Source: Chlamydiales bacterium
Lineage (GTDB): Bacteria; Chlamydiota; Chlamydiia; Chlamydiales; Simkaniaceae
Assembly (NCBI GenBank): GCA_024233395.1
Contig: JACKPR010000002.1
Span: 1 to 64,000 of the forward strand
Direction: 5' to 3'
DNA: 64,000 bases
Shown: in pieces, positions 53,224 through 62,059 of the stretch
Numbering within the stretch: position 1 is the stretch's first letter
How the letters are laid out: each line of letters starts with the position of its first letter
Made by a program: the position numbers and the translations under genes
The notes under the pieces: model-generated
Told to the model about the DNA's origin: nothing
What the model saw: only the letters and a program-made list of their open reading frames with translations
Database searches by the model: none

Positions 53224-54105
53224 ATGTTTAAACGGATCTTTCTTTTTTTTGCAGTTAACTGCTTAGTTATTTTAACGATTTCTGCTATCTTATCTCTTTT
53301 AAATGTGAAGCCCTATCTCACATCTCACGGTTTAGACTTACAATCGCTTTTGATTTTTTGTTTGATATGGGGAATGGTTGGCGCATTGATTTCTCTTGCT
53401 CTTTCTCGAAAAATGGCAAAATGGATGATGCGCATTCAATTGATTACTCCCAGTGGTCCTCAAGCTGACCTCTATCATATGGTTGCACGCCTAGCACGAA
53501 ATGCAAATCTCCCCGACATTCCAGAAATTGGAATCTTTGATTCTCCACAAATGAATGCCTTTGCAACAGGACCCACAAAAAGACGCTCTCTTGTTGCTGT
53601 ATCTACTGGCCTTCTTTCTCGCATGGAAAAAAATGAACTGGAAGCGGTTCTTGCACATGAAATCTCCCATATTTCCAATGGTGATATGGTGACGATGACC
53701 TTAATTCAAGGAGTCGTCAACGCCTTTGTGATGTTCTTAGCGCGTGTTTTAGCCTATGCTGTGACAACAATGGGACGCTCTAACAACCGCCGCTCTTCTT
53801 ATATGAGCTATTATCTCTTTACAATGCTTTTTGAAGTCGTCTTTATGATCTTGGGGTCAATGGTGATTTGCACCTTTTCAAGATGGAGAGAATTCCGAGC
53901 AGACCGCGGAGGAGCAATCCTTACGCGCAAAGAACATATGATTGCTGCTTTAGAAAAGCTTCGATTGAATAACGTCCCACCTTCTAATACCAAAAGCGCT
54001 CTCAATGCTTTAATGATTTCACCTTCTGGAAAAGGAGGAATCCTAAGATTGTTTGCAACGCACCCTCCTCTTGAAATGAGGATTAAACGCTTACGCGAAA
54101 TGTGA
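53224..54105 (+). CDS. htpX: Membrane zinc metalloprotease HtpX
   Basis: M48 protease of inner-membrane quality control. 293 residues with two N-terminal membrane helices (about 5-25, 42-60), the zinc motif HEISH at 145-149, a further helical pair at about 160-180 and 200-220, and the third ligand region FSRWREFRADRGGA. The start ATG at 53224 is set by AGGAGG immediately upstream; the frame extends 11 codons further but lacks such a site. Confidence 0.96.
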   Translation: MFKRIFLFFAVNCLVILTISAILSLLNVKPYLTSHGLDLQSLLIFCLIWGMVGALISLALSRKMAKWMMRIQLITPSGPQADLYHMVARLARNANLPDIPEIGIFDSPQMNAFATGPTKRRSLVAVSTGLLSRMEKNELEAVLAHEISHISNGDMVTMTLIQGVVNAFVMFLARVLAYAVTTMGRSNNRRSSYMSYYLFTMLFEVVFMILGSMVICTFSRWREFRADRGGAILTRKEHMIAALEKLRLNNVPPSNTKSALNALMISPSGKGGILRLFATHPPLEMRIKRLREM

Positions 54106-54110
54106 CCTTC

Positions 54111-54875
54111 TTAAAATCTGTAAGGCCCTTCAATGGGGTCAATGGGTCTTCTTCTCAGGCCTTGAGGAAGAGCAAATTGAACCCGCTGCCTTAAGTGGCC
54201 TAAGTCACATAGAATTTTTCCCATCACTAGGGGATGGATCACTTCAGGAAGAGCATATCCATATGTCTCTTCACTGAGTGGACGGATTTTATAAGCTAAA
54301 AAATTTTGTTTAAAATCTGTGAAGTGTTTTGCAACGGTCCACATCACACTTTCCTCAGTTTTTGGAATCCTATAATGAGGATCAATAGGGTTAAAGAGCG
54401 TTTCCACTTCTTCAAGTGGCAATACTTGGTCTTCAAAACGAGTTTTTTCAGCCACTCGGACTTTCATCCCGCGCTCTAGATCTTGAATCGCTGGAAATCG
54501 TTTACTATAGGCTTCAACCATTGCATCCATCATGAGTTCATTAAAATCATTTTCTTTCTGGGTTCTTTTCCGATCAACCCTTGCAAACTCCGAAAGGACT
54601 CCCATCAATTCATCAGGAGTATACTCTGCATCAAAGGCCTTTTTAGCATCAGATTTATAAACAAAAGAATAGCACTCAGGAACGGTTGGATCTTGCATCT
54701 CAGAAGAAGAAATTCTAAGCGGCCTAGGCTCTTGGAGCGCGCGCTCCTTATGTAAGTGATGAACCAAATTCTCCCATGAGTGGGTATCTCCACCAGCTTC
54801 TTTAAAAACAACTCTATTGAGAATTTTCGATCGTAGATCGGCAAAATAACGTTGAACCTGATCTTCAAAAGTCAC
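54111..54875 (-). CDS. C-terminal piece of a frameshifted ankyrin-type gene
   Basis: The 254-residue frame is open from a GTG at 54875, but the same frame continues upstream as DIAIRRLKNEKVPVVTFEDQ with no start codon. That upstream part directly follows the middle fragment below. By itself it has no recognised domain; it is helical and rich in Arg, Leu and Glu. I read it as the C-terminal third of the 56.6-54.1 kb gene. It is convergent with htpX. Confidence 0.6.
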   Translation of the reverse strand: MTFEDQVQRYFADLRSKILNRVVFKEAGGDTHSWENLVHHLHKERALQEPRPLRISSSEMQDPTVPECYSFVYKSDAKKAFDAEYTPDELMGVLSEFARVDRKRTQKENDFNELMMDAMVEAYSKRFPAIQDLERGMKVRVAEKTRFEDQVLPLEEVETLFNPIDPHYRIPKTEESVMWTVAKHFTDFKQNFLAYKIRPLSEETYGYALPEVIHPLVMGKILCDLGHLRQRVQFALPQGLRRRPIDPIEGPYRF

Positions 54876-55077
54876 AACAGGAACCTTTTCATTTTTAAGA
54901 CGTCTAATCGCAATATCAAAATGTCATTATATCTTCCTGGGCACGACAAACAAGCTTTACCCATATCAATGAGAACATTGGCTTTATCTCTTGGCAGTGG
55001 ACCTCTTTCTAAACCCATTTTTAAGAGATGAATAATCCATTGAATCTGTAATCGATACCCCTCTATTTCATCACTTG
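54876..55077 (-). pseudogene. Middle fragment of the ankyrin-type gene, bounded by two frameshifts
   Basis: This 202-nt stretch between the two longer frames is coding-like in a third frame: RHIYTLTSDEIEGYRLQIQ, then WIIHLLKMGLERGPLPRDKA, then NVLIDMGKACLSCPGRYND. A single missing base near ACGGGAGA (about 55095) links the end of the upstream frame (NIIQALKTG) to it. A missing base in the run ATTTTGAT (about 54920) links it to DIAIRRLKN downstream. Both are -1 changes, so the three pieces were probably one gene of about 830 codons. Confidence 0.75.
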
Positions 55078-56625
55078 TTAATGTATAAATATGTCTCCCG
55101 TCTTAAGCGCCTGTATAATATTCCCCAATCCCTTTCTGATTTCACGAGGAGTTCTATATACAGGGGTGGCGCTATCGAGTGTTTCACTGAGCGCTTCTTT
55201 CTCAATAAAATGACCTTTTCTAGGATCGTTGAAATTAATTTGATCAAAAACCGCTAACAAATCTGTAAGAGGATAGCACCGGGGAGGAGCGTATGTGATA
55301 GCCACACTCTGTTGCATCGGAATGAACTGATCAAAGTGGCTCTGAGGAATTTCATAGATGACATTCCATATCCATCCCGTATACATATTGGGAAAAAGTG
55401 TTTTTAATTCGAGATAAACCTCATAAAACTCCTCAAAGGAACGATTTTCGACAAAGGTTTGCAACCTTTCATTATTTTGTGTCGCAACAATTTCTTCTAA
55501 AGGATTCTCAGATTTACATCGATAGAGATTATAGCGAACTTCTTCAGGGGTGCCACGGTAACCAAGACGGATCGCAAAGTCTAAAAAGTTTCGACGATCT
55601 CTTGGGTCTTTTAAAAGCTTTTCAAGATCACTAGAATCTACTGTAAGGAGACGCTCCCGTGTCAATCGATCGATAAGAACTTCTCGCTTCTGCATACCCG
55701 CCCAGTAGATGAAGTCTCCTTTATCAAATCCCAAAGGATTTTCCCTTCCATCAAGGACACCACATTTAAACAGCTCATAGATTATTTCATCTGAAACAAC
55801 CTCTTGATCCTCACAATAGACTGAAAGAATCGCAGTCCAAATCCAATCCACTTTCATTTGAGGAAAGTCTTTTTGAAGATCTTTCGCCCATCGTTTCATT
55901 TGAAGGAAGTTATACTTGCGTGAAACGCCGGCAAGCCCCCTTGCATCTCCTGTGATAACAAGCATTTCAAGTGGGTTTATCGTTTTAGCAGCAGTCTTAA
56001 TCTTCTCTCTCTCAAATAGAGATGCCTGACCCATGCGCACAAGAAAAGCTGCAAGAGGCCAGTTTTTTTGACGAATAGCATTCTCATACATCGACTCGTC
56101 ACCGCTTAATCGACTAAAATGCTTCTCAGCTAAATCTTCCATTCCACAATCGATTAAGTGTTCGAGAAAAGTCTTCCCAGAATCGGTCCGACTTAGATCG
56201 GCCCCAGCATTGATAAGAGCTTCGATAATTTCACGTTTTTTGCTGCGGAAGATTAGAGCTTTGCTGTCATAAATATTATTAGGAGTCACCCCTAAGCTTA
56301 AATAGAATTCAACCATTTCAGTATTTCCATTATCAACCGCATCTCTTAATGCTTCCCGATAGCTTCCTGCAACGGAAACAAAAATTTGAAAAATGAAAGC
56401 ATTAAAAGGAAAAGCCAAGAGGGAAAGTCCTGTTAAAATGCGAACCGTTCCCCAAAAAAACTCATCAAGCTCAGGAAGACATCTTTTAGAAATGCACATT
56501 TCAAAGAGTGCATAAAGGTCTTTTAACCCATGATAGATGGAATATCCTCCTTCCCTCACAGGTTCAACAATAATCACGTTCAAAGGTGACTGAGGATGAA
56601 TAAGTCGACAATCGACAGTTGCCAT
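55078..56625 (-). CDS. Ankyrin-repeat-like protein, N-terminal piece of a frameshifted gene
   Basis: 515 residues. A hydrophobic stretch lies at about 62-85 (LTGLSLLAFPFNAFIFQIF). Ankyrin-like units follow: YREALRDAVDNGNTEMVEFYLSLGV, here abbreviated to ALRDAVDNGNTEMVEFYL, then EIIEALINAGADLSRTDSG, and further degenerate repeats. The frame ends at 55078 with a tail (DIFIH) that appears to be out-of-frame sequence. Ankyrin proteins in environmental chlamydiae often act on the host, but no function can be assigned. The start ATG is at 56625. Confidence 0.7.
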   Translation of the reverse strand: MATVDCRLIHPQSPLNVIIVEPVREGGYSIYHGLKDLYALFEMCISKRCLPELDEFFWGTVRILTGLSLLAFPFNAFIFQIFVSVAGSYREALRDAVDNGNTEMVEFYLSLGVTPNNIYDSKALIFRSKKREIIEALINAGADLSRTDSGKTFLEHLIDCGMEDLAEKHFSRLSGDESMYENAIRQKNWPLAAFLVRMGQASLFEREKIKTAAKTINPLEMLVITGDARGLAGVSRKYNFLQMKRWAKDLQKDFPQMKVDWIWTAILSVYCEDQEVVSDEIIYELFKCGVLDGRENPLGFDKGDFIYWAGMQKREVLIDRLTRERLLTVDSSDLEKLLKDPRDRRNFLDFAIRLGYRGTPEEVRYNLYRCKSENPLEEIVATQNNERLQTFVENRSFEEFYEVYLELKTLFPNMYTGWIWNVIYEIPQSHFDQFIPMQQSVAITYAPPRCYPLTDLLAVFDQINFNDPRKGHFIEKEALSETLDSATPVYRTPREIRKGLGNIIQALKTGDIFIH

Positions 56626-56842
56626 AATTTTTCAAATTTTTTTTGTTAGCCTAAGATTTAAAGAAATTTAACCACTTCTCAGGGATTTTTCACTTTCTTC
56701 TCGTGCTTTTTATTTTGGAAATGGTCCTTTGACCATTCCCTGCAATAAAAAACCCAAGAATTTAAGAGAAATCTCCGATGAGAATTAGCAAAATTTATTT
56801 AAATCTCAGGCTTATGACAAAAATTTTAACAAAACGATGGGT
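56626..56842. other. Gap between hldE and the ankyrin-type gene
   Basis: AT-rich with no gene. A 10-bp hairpin with one mismatch and a CTTT loop (56717-56740, around AATGGTC-CTTT-GACCATT) lies in the middle; neither strand has a T-run after it. The promoter of the ankyrin-type gene should lie here, but no clear hexamers were found. Confidence 0.35.
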
Positions 56843-58171
56843 TTAAATCAAAAGAGCTTTTAGATGGGAAACATGATTTAATGTTCCATCACTATTGAGT
56901 GTATAAACTTTATTTGGATGAACTTTTTCAGTGAGGCTACTTAAGCTATCTGACTGAATAACAATGAAATCCACTTCATGTAGCGAAGAGAGAAGAGAGA
57001 CGAAATCTTGATCGGGATCGGAATCGATCAAATAAATCATGAGCCTTTCATCTGAGGACTGTTTAGAAAGTTTTTGAATATGGGAAAAAAGACTACTTGA
57101 AACTCCATCTTCGGTATTGATCCCAAGGATTGTTAGCTTCTTTCCTTCTAAAGCTTGCTCAAGGGCAAATAGATGATTTTCATCAAATATTTTATTACTC
57201 ACATTGGTTTCTAAGAGACGTTCAGCAAGTTCTGAAAGAGAAACACGGACACATCCAAGACGTTCGATTGCAATTCCCGCGGCAACATTTGAAAGCTCAA
57301 TCCCTTCTTCAAGGGATAGTCCTGAAGCAAAGGTCATGGTTGTCATCGCTAAAACAGTATCACCTGCTCCTGTTACATCTTTAACTTCTTTAGATTTCAC
57401 AGGAAAATCAAAACGACAGCTATTCCTTTTAAAGAGAGAAATCCCTTCTTCAGAACGGGTCACCATGATCATTTCTGAAGCTGTTTGAGAAAGGAGGGAT
57501 TCACCGATTAAATCAAGATTTGAATCACTAGGAAGTTTTGAAGCAGCAACAGCCTCTTTATAATTTGGCTTAATCATTGTTGCCCCACGATATTTAGAGA
57601 AATCATCCCCTTTGGGATCAACAATCGTCGGGATTTCCCGTTCTCGTGCCAAATCAATAACAACTTGTAAAAGTGATTTCGAAAGAAACCCTTTAGCATA
57701 ATCAGAAATTGCAATCACTTCGATTTGATGAGCGATTTCAGTAATATAAGCAATCACTTTTTCTTCTACTTCGGGTGAAAGGGGGGTAATACATTCTTGA
57801 TCCACACGGATCAATTGTTGAGCATCTGCAATGAGGCGATTTTTTAGCGGAGTACTAATTCCTTTTTGGGTAAAAAGACCCGAAGTATCCACATTTTCCT
57901 CTTCAAGAAGCTCCTTAAGACGCAGTCCCTCTTTATCATCTCCAATGCGTCCTACTGCAACGACTTCCGCTCCTAGAGCTTTAAGATTGAGAACAACATT
58001 CCCTGTTCCACCGGGAAGATCTTCTGTTTTTTGGACATGGAGAATCGGTACGGGAGCCTCAGGAGAAATTCTTTGCACGCGTCCTGTTGTATAGGTATCA
58101 AGCATGAAATCACCAAGCACTAATACCTTGGCAGGTTTCAAGCGGCTAAAAGAGCCGAGAAGTTTTACCAT
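56843..58171 (-). CDS. hldE: HldE: heptose-7-phosphate kinase with degenerate second domain
   Basis: ADP-heptose synthesis for LPS. Residues about 1-318 are a PfkB-type sugar kinase with DLPGGTGNVVLNL, the catalytic GAGDT motif (268-272) and DPKGDDFSKYRG. A normal HldE continues with a cytidylyltransferase-like adenylyltransferase domain opening VFTNGCFDILHAGH. Here residues 343-442 keep a Rossmann-like rhythm (KLTILGINTEDGVSSSLFSHI) but lack the HxGH motif and the later signature. That half therefore seems non-catalytic. It overlaps hldD by 7 nt. Confidence 0.88.
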   Translation of the reverse strand: MVKLLGSFSRLKPAKVLVLGDFMLDTYTTGRVQRISPEAPVPILHVQKTEDLPGGTGNVVLNLKALGAEVVAVGRIGDDKEGLRLKELLEEENVDTSGLFTQKGISTPLKNRLIADAQQLIRVDQECITPLSPEVEEKVIAYITEIAHQIEVIAISDYAKGFLSKSLLQVVIDLAREREIPTIVDPKGDDFSKYRGATMIKPNYKEAVAASKLPSDSNLDLIGESLLSQTASEMIMVTRSEEGISLFKRNSCRFDFPVKSKEVKDVTGAGDTVLAMTTMTFASGLSLEEGIELSNVAAGIAIERLGCVRVSLSELAERLLETNVSNKIFDENHLFALEQALEGKKLTILGINTEDGVSSSLFSHIQKLSKQSSDERLMIYLIDSDPDQDFVSLLSSLHEVDFIVIQSDSLSSLTEKVHPNKVYTLNSDGTLNHVSHLKALLI

Positions 58172-59169
58172 CTTGCGTCCTTAACGAGGTAGTTTTTAAC
58201 GTAGTCTTCGATTGCACTATCAAAGGTATAGTCATTATTGAATGATAGATTTTTTTCTTTGATCGCACTGTGAAATTTATTCATGTCAGCACAGGTATAA
58301 TTCTGATACTTCCCTAAAAGATCTTCAGGCATTGGGACATATTCGATATTTTCGGGCTTTCCTAATGCTTTAAAAACATTTTTAGCCATTGTGTTCCATG
58401 TATTTGCCTGTCCACTTCCTACATTAAAGAGACCACAAATATCATGATCTAGAAAGAATGTCGTCATTTTAACAGCATCTTTTACATAATAAAAATCACG
58501 ACACTGATCGCCATCGCCATACTTCTCAGGCTCTGAGGACTTAAATAGACGTATTTTCCCTGTTTTTTGAATCTGATCGGCCATATGCATTACCATCGAT
58601 CCCATCCGCCCTTTATGGTACTCATTCGGGCCAAAGATATTGAAGTATTTGAGTCCGACGACTTTGTTTAAAACACCCTGCTCTTGAAGCCATTTGTCAA
58701 ACATCTGTTTTGAGAAGCCATAAATGTTTAAGGGAGTCAAGGTATCCAGCTTTGATTCATCATCCACAAACCCTAGGGAACCATCTCCATAAGTCGCTGC
58801 TGATGATGCATAAATAAAGCGGTGATCATTTTCTAATGCATATTCTGCAAGCTTCACTGAAAACCGGTAGTTGGTTTTCATGAAGTAGTCTCCATCGGTT
58901 TCCACTGTACTTGAGCAGGCACCTAAATGAACAAAGGCTTCTATTTCTTGTTCCCGCCCCTCCAAGAAATCAAAAATTTCATCACGTGAGATAAAATCAA
59001 TAAATCTTTTGTTACGAAGATTCATCCACTTGATCGATTGACGATAGTCATCAACAAGTAAAAGATTATTGTAACCCTTATCGTTAAGATGGCGGACAAC
59101 CCCCGAACCAATAAATCCGGCAGCTCCTGTTACAATTATAAGCTGATCATCATATAGGTTTGTTTTCAT
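58165..59169 (-). CDS. hldD: ADP-glyceromanno-heptose 6-epimerase
   Basis: Last step of ADP-L-glycero-D-manno-heptose synthesis. Extended SDR with NADP motif TGAAGFIGSG near the N-terminus, YASSAATYGDG, catalytic YGFSKQMFD (YxxxK) and KYFNIFGPNEYHKGRM, all typical of HldD. 334 residues. The ATG at 59169 has GGAGGGTG just upstream; a frame open further upstream is not used. It forms an operon with hldE. Confidence 0.95.
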   Translation of the reverse strand: MKTNLYDDQLIIVTGAAGFIGSGVVRHLNDKGYNNLLLVDDYRQSIKWMNLRNKRFIDFISRDEIFDFLEGREQEIEAFVHLGACSSTVETDGDYFMKTNYRFSVKLAEYALENDHRFIYASSAATYGDGSLGFVDDESKLDTLTPLNIYGFSKQMFDKWLQEQGVLNKVVGLKYFNIFGPNEYHKGRMGSMVMHMADQIQKTGKIRLFKSSEPEKYGDGDQCRDFYYVKDAVKMTTFFLDHDICGLFNVGSGQANTWNTMAKNVFKALGKPENIEYVPMPEDLLGKYQNYTCADMNKFHSAIKEKNLSFNNDYTFDSAIEDYVKNYLVKDARW

Positions 59170-59235
59170 CACCCTCCATGATCTCATATCGCCGACTATT
59201 TGTCACGTTGAACCTATCCAATTTTGCTTAGATAT

Positions 59236-59270
59236 AAAAAAAGCTCCCAACTTTAAAAAGCTAGGAGCTT
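59236..59270 (-). terminator. Terminator after the outer-membrane protein gene
   Basis: On the minus strand, AAGCTCCTAGC ... TTGGGAGCTT forms a hairpin directly followed by a run of T. It lies 30 nt past the stop codon of the outer-membrane protein gene and separates it from hldD. Confidence 0.85.
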
Positions 59271-59299
59271 ACTTTCGAAACTAAAAAAACTCTGATTTT

Positions 59300-60481
59300 T
59301 TAGAATTTATAATTTAACGCAACCTCTAATGCTCTAAACCCAATATTTGTTGGGAAGATGTTAAAGAGCTGAGATAGGTCTGGTATAATACCTTGGGCAA
59401 ATGTTCCACGAACAAATTCACCAATATCATAATCTTCATCTGTAAAGTAAAGAATCTTATAAGCAAACTCTATAGAGAAGTCTTTATAAGTATACAAGAA
59501 ACCTGCTTTCAGATTGGTATTAAGGGTTACAAAATAGTTGGATGGTGATCTCCAACGAGCATCGATGTCAAACGTTTGAGTTCCATCGTTTCCACCAGTA
59601 GATCCAACGGTTACTGTTCCACCTTCAAGACTTGCAGTTCCCTTTCCAAAGTATTTGGCATAGAGAAGAGCAAACTTTAATTCTGAAACAAAGCTTAAGT
59701 TATGTGGCCGCACGCTCATAGGAAGTAAGTCAAGTGTACTTAACCACTTAAATGATGGTCCAAAACCAAAAACCTTATGCTTTTGTTTTGTGCGGAATGA
59801 AAGGTCCACAGTCGTAAGACCATCATTAGTATTAATTTCTCCATCTTGAAGATGAATATCGTTAACATGGTTATGATGGTGCAAGTTCAGATTTTGGAAA
59901 CTAAATCCAAATGATGCATCATTATGAAAATATTTATCTAAGAAATTGAGAATTGCAATTCTTGTTCTAAAATAAAACTCCCCAAAATGGTACTGCCCAG
60001 TTAAAGCGGCATTTGCACCATAAACAAAATCTTCAAAAACCTCTGCAGATCCAGGTTTAATGCTATTAGATGCTGAAGAAGATATTCCATAGTAGTTATA
60101 AAATAAATCTAAATAACTATCTGAGGGAAGAAGATAACTAAATTGTCCTGTCACACCAAACCTAAAGTCTGAGGGAAGGCTTTGCCTTTGAAAGGTGATA
60201 TTACCTTTAGCAAGGTTATTGACACCTCCAGATGTATCTTCAAATGTTACATCTGTAAAATAAGCCATTGTAAAGTTGGGTTGAACTGCGGCAGGAACCA
60301 CGCTGATGATAAAGTTTGTTCCATCATCGTATTGGTTCTTTTGAAGATTATCCATTATCGTTGCATAATCACCAGTTCCACTTTTTGATTGAGTTTGATA
60401 GCTATCCATGGATGAAGAGTTATCGTAAGCAATAACTACATTCGTGAGTGCAATAGCTGCAAGGGTTAAAAACTTTCTCAT
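59300..60481 (-). CDS. Beta-barrel outer-membrane protein, MOMP-like
   Basis: 393 residues with a signal peptide (RKFLTLAAIALTNVVIAY). Strands alternate in typical barrel fashion (FRFGVTGQFSYLLPSD; FEFYFRTRIAILNFL-like segments; LKAGFLYTYKDFSIEFAYK), and the C-terminal aromatic end is ALEVALNYKF, ending in Phe as required for barrel assembly. It resembles the MOMP-like porins expanded in environmental chlamydiae, but I cannot assign a subfamily. AGGA precedes the ATG. A strong terminator follows. Confidence 0.82.
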   Translation of the reverse strand: MRKFLTLAAIALTNVVIAYDNSSSMDSYQTQSKSGTGDYATIMDNLQKNQYDDGTNFIISVVPAAVQPNFTMAYFTDVTFEDTSGGVNNLAKGNITFQRQSLPSDFRFGVTGQFSYLLPSDSYLDLFYNYYGISSSASNSIKPGSAEVFEDFVYGANAALTGQYHFGEFYFRTRIAILNFLDKYFHNDASFGFSFQNLNLHHHNHVNDIHLQDGEINTNDGLTTVDLSFRTKQKHKVFGFGPSFKWLSTLDLLPMSVRPHNLSFVSELKFALLYAKYFGKGTASLEGGTVTVGSTGGNDGTQTFDIDARWRSPSNYFVTLNTNLKAGFLYTYKDFSIEFAYKILYFTDEDYDIGEFVRGTFAQGIIPDLSQLFNIFPTNIGFRALEVALNYKF

Positions 60482-60542
60482 TTTTTCGTTCCTAAATTAA
60501 GTCCTAAGAGAAATTTCATGTAACCAATTTTTATAAAAAAAA

Positions 60543-61253
60543 TCAACCACTTATTTTTTGAACGAGAACATTTTCCTGTTCGACCTGTTGTAAAATGTGC
60601 TTTAAAAGATCATCAACATACCCTTGGAATTCGGGATCTTTAGCATACTCAGAAAGAAGATAACTCCAATTATAAAGCGTTTGATTAGAAATTCCAAAGA
60701 GTTGAGATTTTATCCAAGAATATCCCCAAAGTGGCCAGCTCGGACGTGCGTATAATGCCCCCCAAATAATTGTGTGCCATTTTTGAATCAGCTCTTCAGA
60801 TGTATAGGCTTTTTCTTCTTCATGAACTTCTCCAAAAATACTCCCCCACTTTCTTCCATCATAATCGATGATTTCTTCTTCAATGAATTTTAAAAGGGTC
60901 TCTTTTCTCCCTTCCCCATATGGAGCTACTTTTTCATATATTCCTGAAGCAACAACAAATTCTTCACGAACTTTATCCACCCAGGCATGAAATTTCATTC
61001 CTGCAATAAAATATGAAGAACTTTCTCCGACTTCTTTTAAACTTTGAACATTGAAATGAGTCCTCTCTCTTGGAAAATGGGAGATATAGCGGATATCAGG
61101 AAAAGAGGTTCCGATTAAAAAGTCTCTCTTATGATCCTCATCTTCTATTCGAAAAATTCTACAGTATTCTTCTCCTAAAAAAAGATGGGTGATGGGGCCT
61201 GCTCCATATAAACTAGAAAAAAATAATAAAACAATTAAGAAAATGCGTACCAC
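60543..61253 (-). CDS. Exported zinc-dependent phospholipase C-like protein
   Basis: From the GTG at 61253 (GGAG 4 nt upstream; a TTG at 61286 is an alternative) it has 236 residues. A signal peptide (VRIFLIVLLFFSSLYGAG) leads into a histidine-rich domain: GPITHLFLGEEY, LIGTSFPDIRYI, ERTHFNV and KFHAWVDKV. This GxxTH...PDI...TH...HxxxD spacing follows the zinc-dependent phospholipase C-like (Zn_dep_PLPC) family. The middle and C-terminal Trp-rich part is unassigned. The start overlaps ispE by 19 nt. Confidence 0.68.
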   Translation of the reverse strand: MVRIFLIVLLFFSSLYGAGPITHLFLGEEYCRIFRIEDEDHKRDFLIGTSFPDIRYISHFPRERTHFNVQSLKEVGESSSYFIAGMKFHAWVDKVREEFVVASGIYEKVAPYGEGRKETLLKFIEEEIIDYDGRKWGSIFGEVHEEEKAYTSEELIQKWHTIIWGALYARPSWPLWGYSWIKSQLFGISNQTLYNWSYLLSEYAKDPEFQGYVDDLLKHILQQVEQENVLVQKISG

Positions 61254-62059
61254 TGATCTCCACGCGAAAGATAAGATGTTTTCCAAAAATGGATCCCGGG
61301 AAGCGAAGGGTTCTCAATCGGTCCTATGCAGTAAAAGCCTGTTCCACTTCCTGTCATTACAACTGTTTCAAAGCCAAGGTTAATCAACCCTTCTTTTAGT
61401 TCCCAAAGATCGGGACGAAGAGCAAAAGCTGCATATTCTAAGTCATTCACTCCTTCAATCTTTCCAGCAATTGCATTTCCAAGAAGTATTTTCGGATCGA
61501 TATCGTTCACGTTAGGCGCACAATGTTGATAAACGAGCGGTGTTGAAAGCCCTCCTTCGGGCTTAGCAAGAAAAAGATCTTTCTTTTCAAGAGGCGGCAG
61601 CGAAAAGACCTTTTCTCCACGACCCGTTGCATAAGCTGTCCCTGTTGAAAAAAAGAAGGGAGCATCGGAAGAGATTTCTGCAGCCCAGGTACGAAGAGTC
61701 TCTTCGCCAATATCCATTCCACTGATCTGATTCAATGCCCAAAGAGTTGTTGCAATATTTCCACTTCCACCTCCAAAGCCCCCTTCAGCTGGTATTTTTT
61801 TTTCAGCATGAATGGCAATGGGTGTTTTAAAGCCTGTCTTCTTGCGAAAAAGGGCGCGGGCTTTATGAATAAAATTTTTTTCATTCACTGGAATCGTAGG
61901 ATCGCTGCATGTCAAATGATCTTGATGACTCTCCTTAAAATGAAGGGTATCACCAAGGGTGATGGCTTGCATAAGACTTGCAATCTCATGAAAGCCATCG
62001 GCGCGTTTATTTAAAACACGAAAAAAGAGATTGAGTTTAGCTGGTGAAAATAGCTTCAC
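61235..62059 (-). CDS. ispE: 4-diphosphocytidyl-2-C-methyl-D-erythritol kinase
   Basis: GHMP kinase of the MEP isoprenoid pathway. The N-terminal SPAKLNLFFRVLNKRADGFHE, written here as PAKLNLFFRVLNKRADGFHE, and the phosphate-binding loop PAEGGFGGGSGNIATTLWAL are diagnostic. 274 residues, normal length. It starts at an ATGA overlap with rplI, as the ispE-rplI pair does in Chlamydia order. Confidence 0.95.
   Translation of the reverse strand: MKLFSPAKLNLFFRVLNKRADGFHEIASLMQAITLGDTLHFKESHQDHLTCSDPTIPVNEKNFIHKARALFRKKTGFKTPIAIHAEKKIPAEGGFGGGSGNIATTLWALNQISGMDIGEETLRTWAAEISSDAPFFFSTGTAYATGRGEKVFSLPPLEKKDLFLAKPEGGLSTPLVYQHCAPNVNDIDPKILLGNAIAGKIEGVNDLEYAAFALRPDLWELKEGLINLGFETVVMTGSGTGFYCIGPIENPSLPGIHFWKTSYLSRGDQWYAFS

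Noticed and set aside
59211..59221. TGAACCTATCC, matching the tip of the 2977-3144 palindrome
   Set aside because: Only 11 bases match and no inverted partner is nearby; too short to call a second copy.
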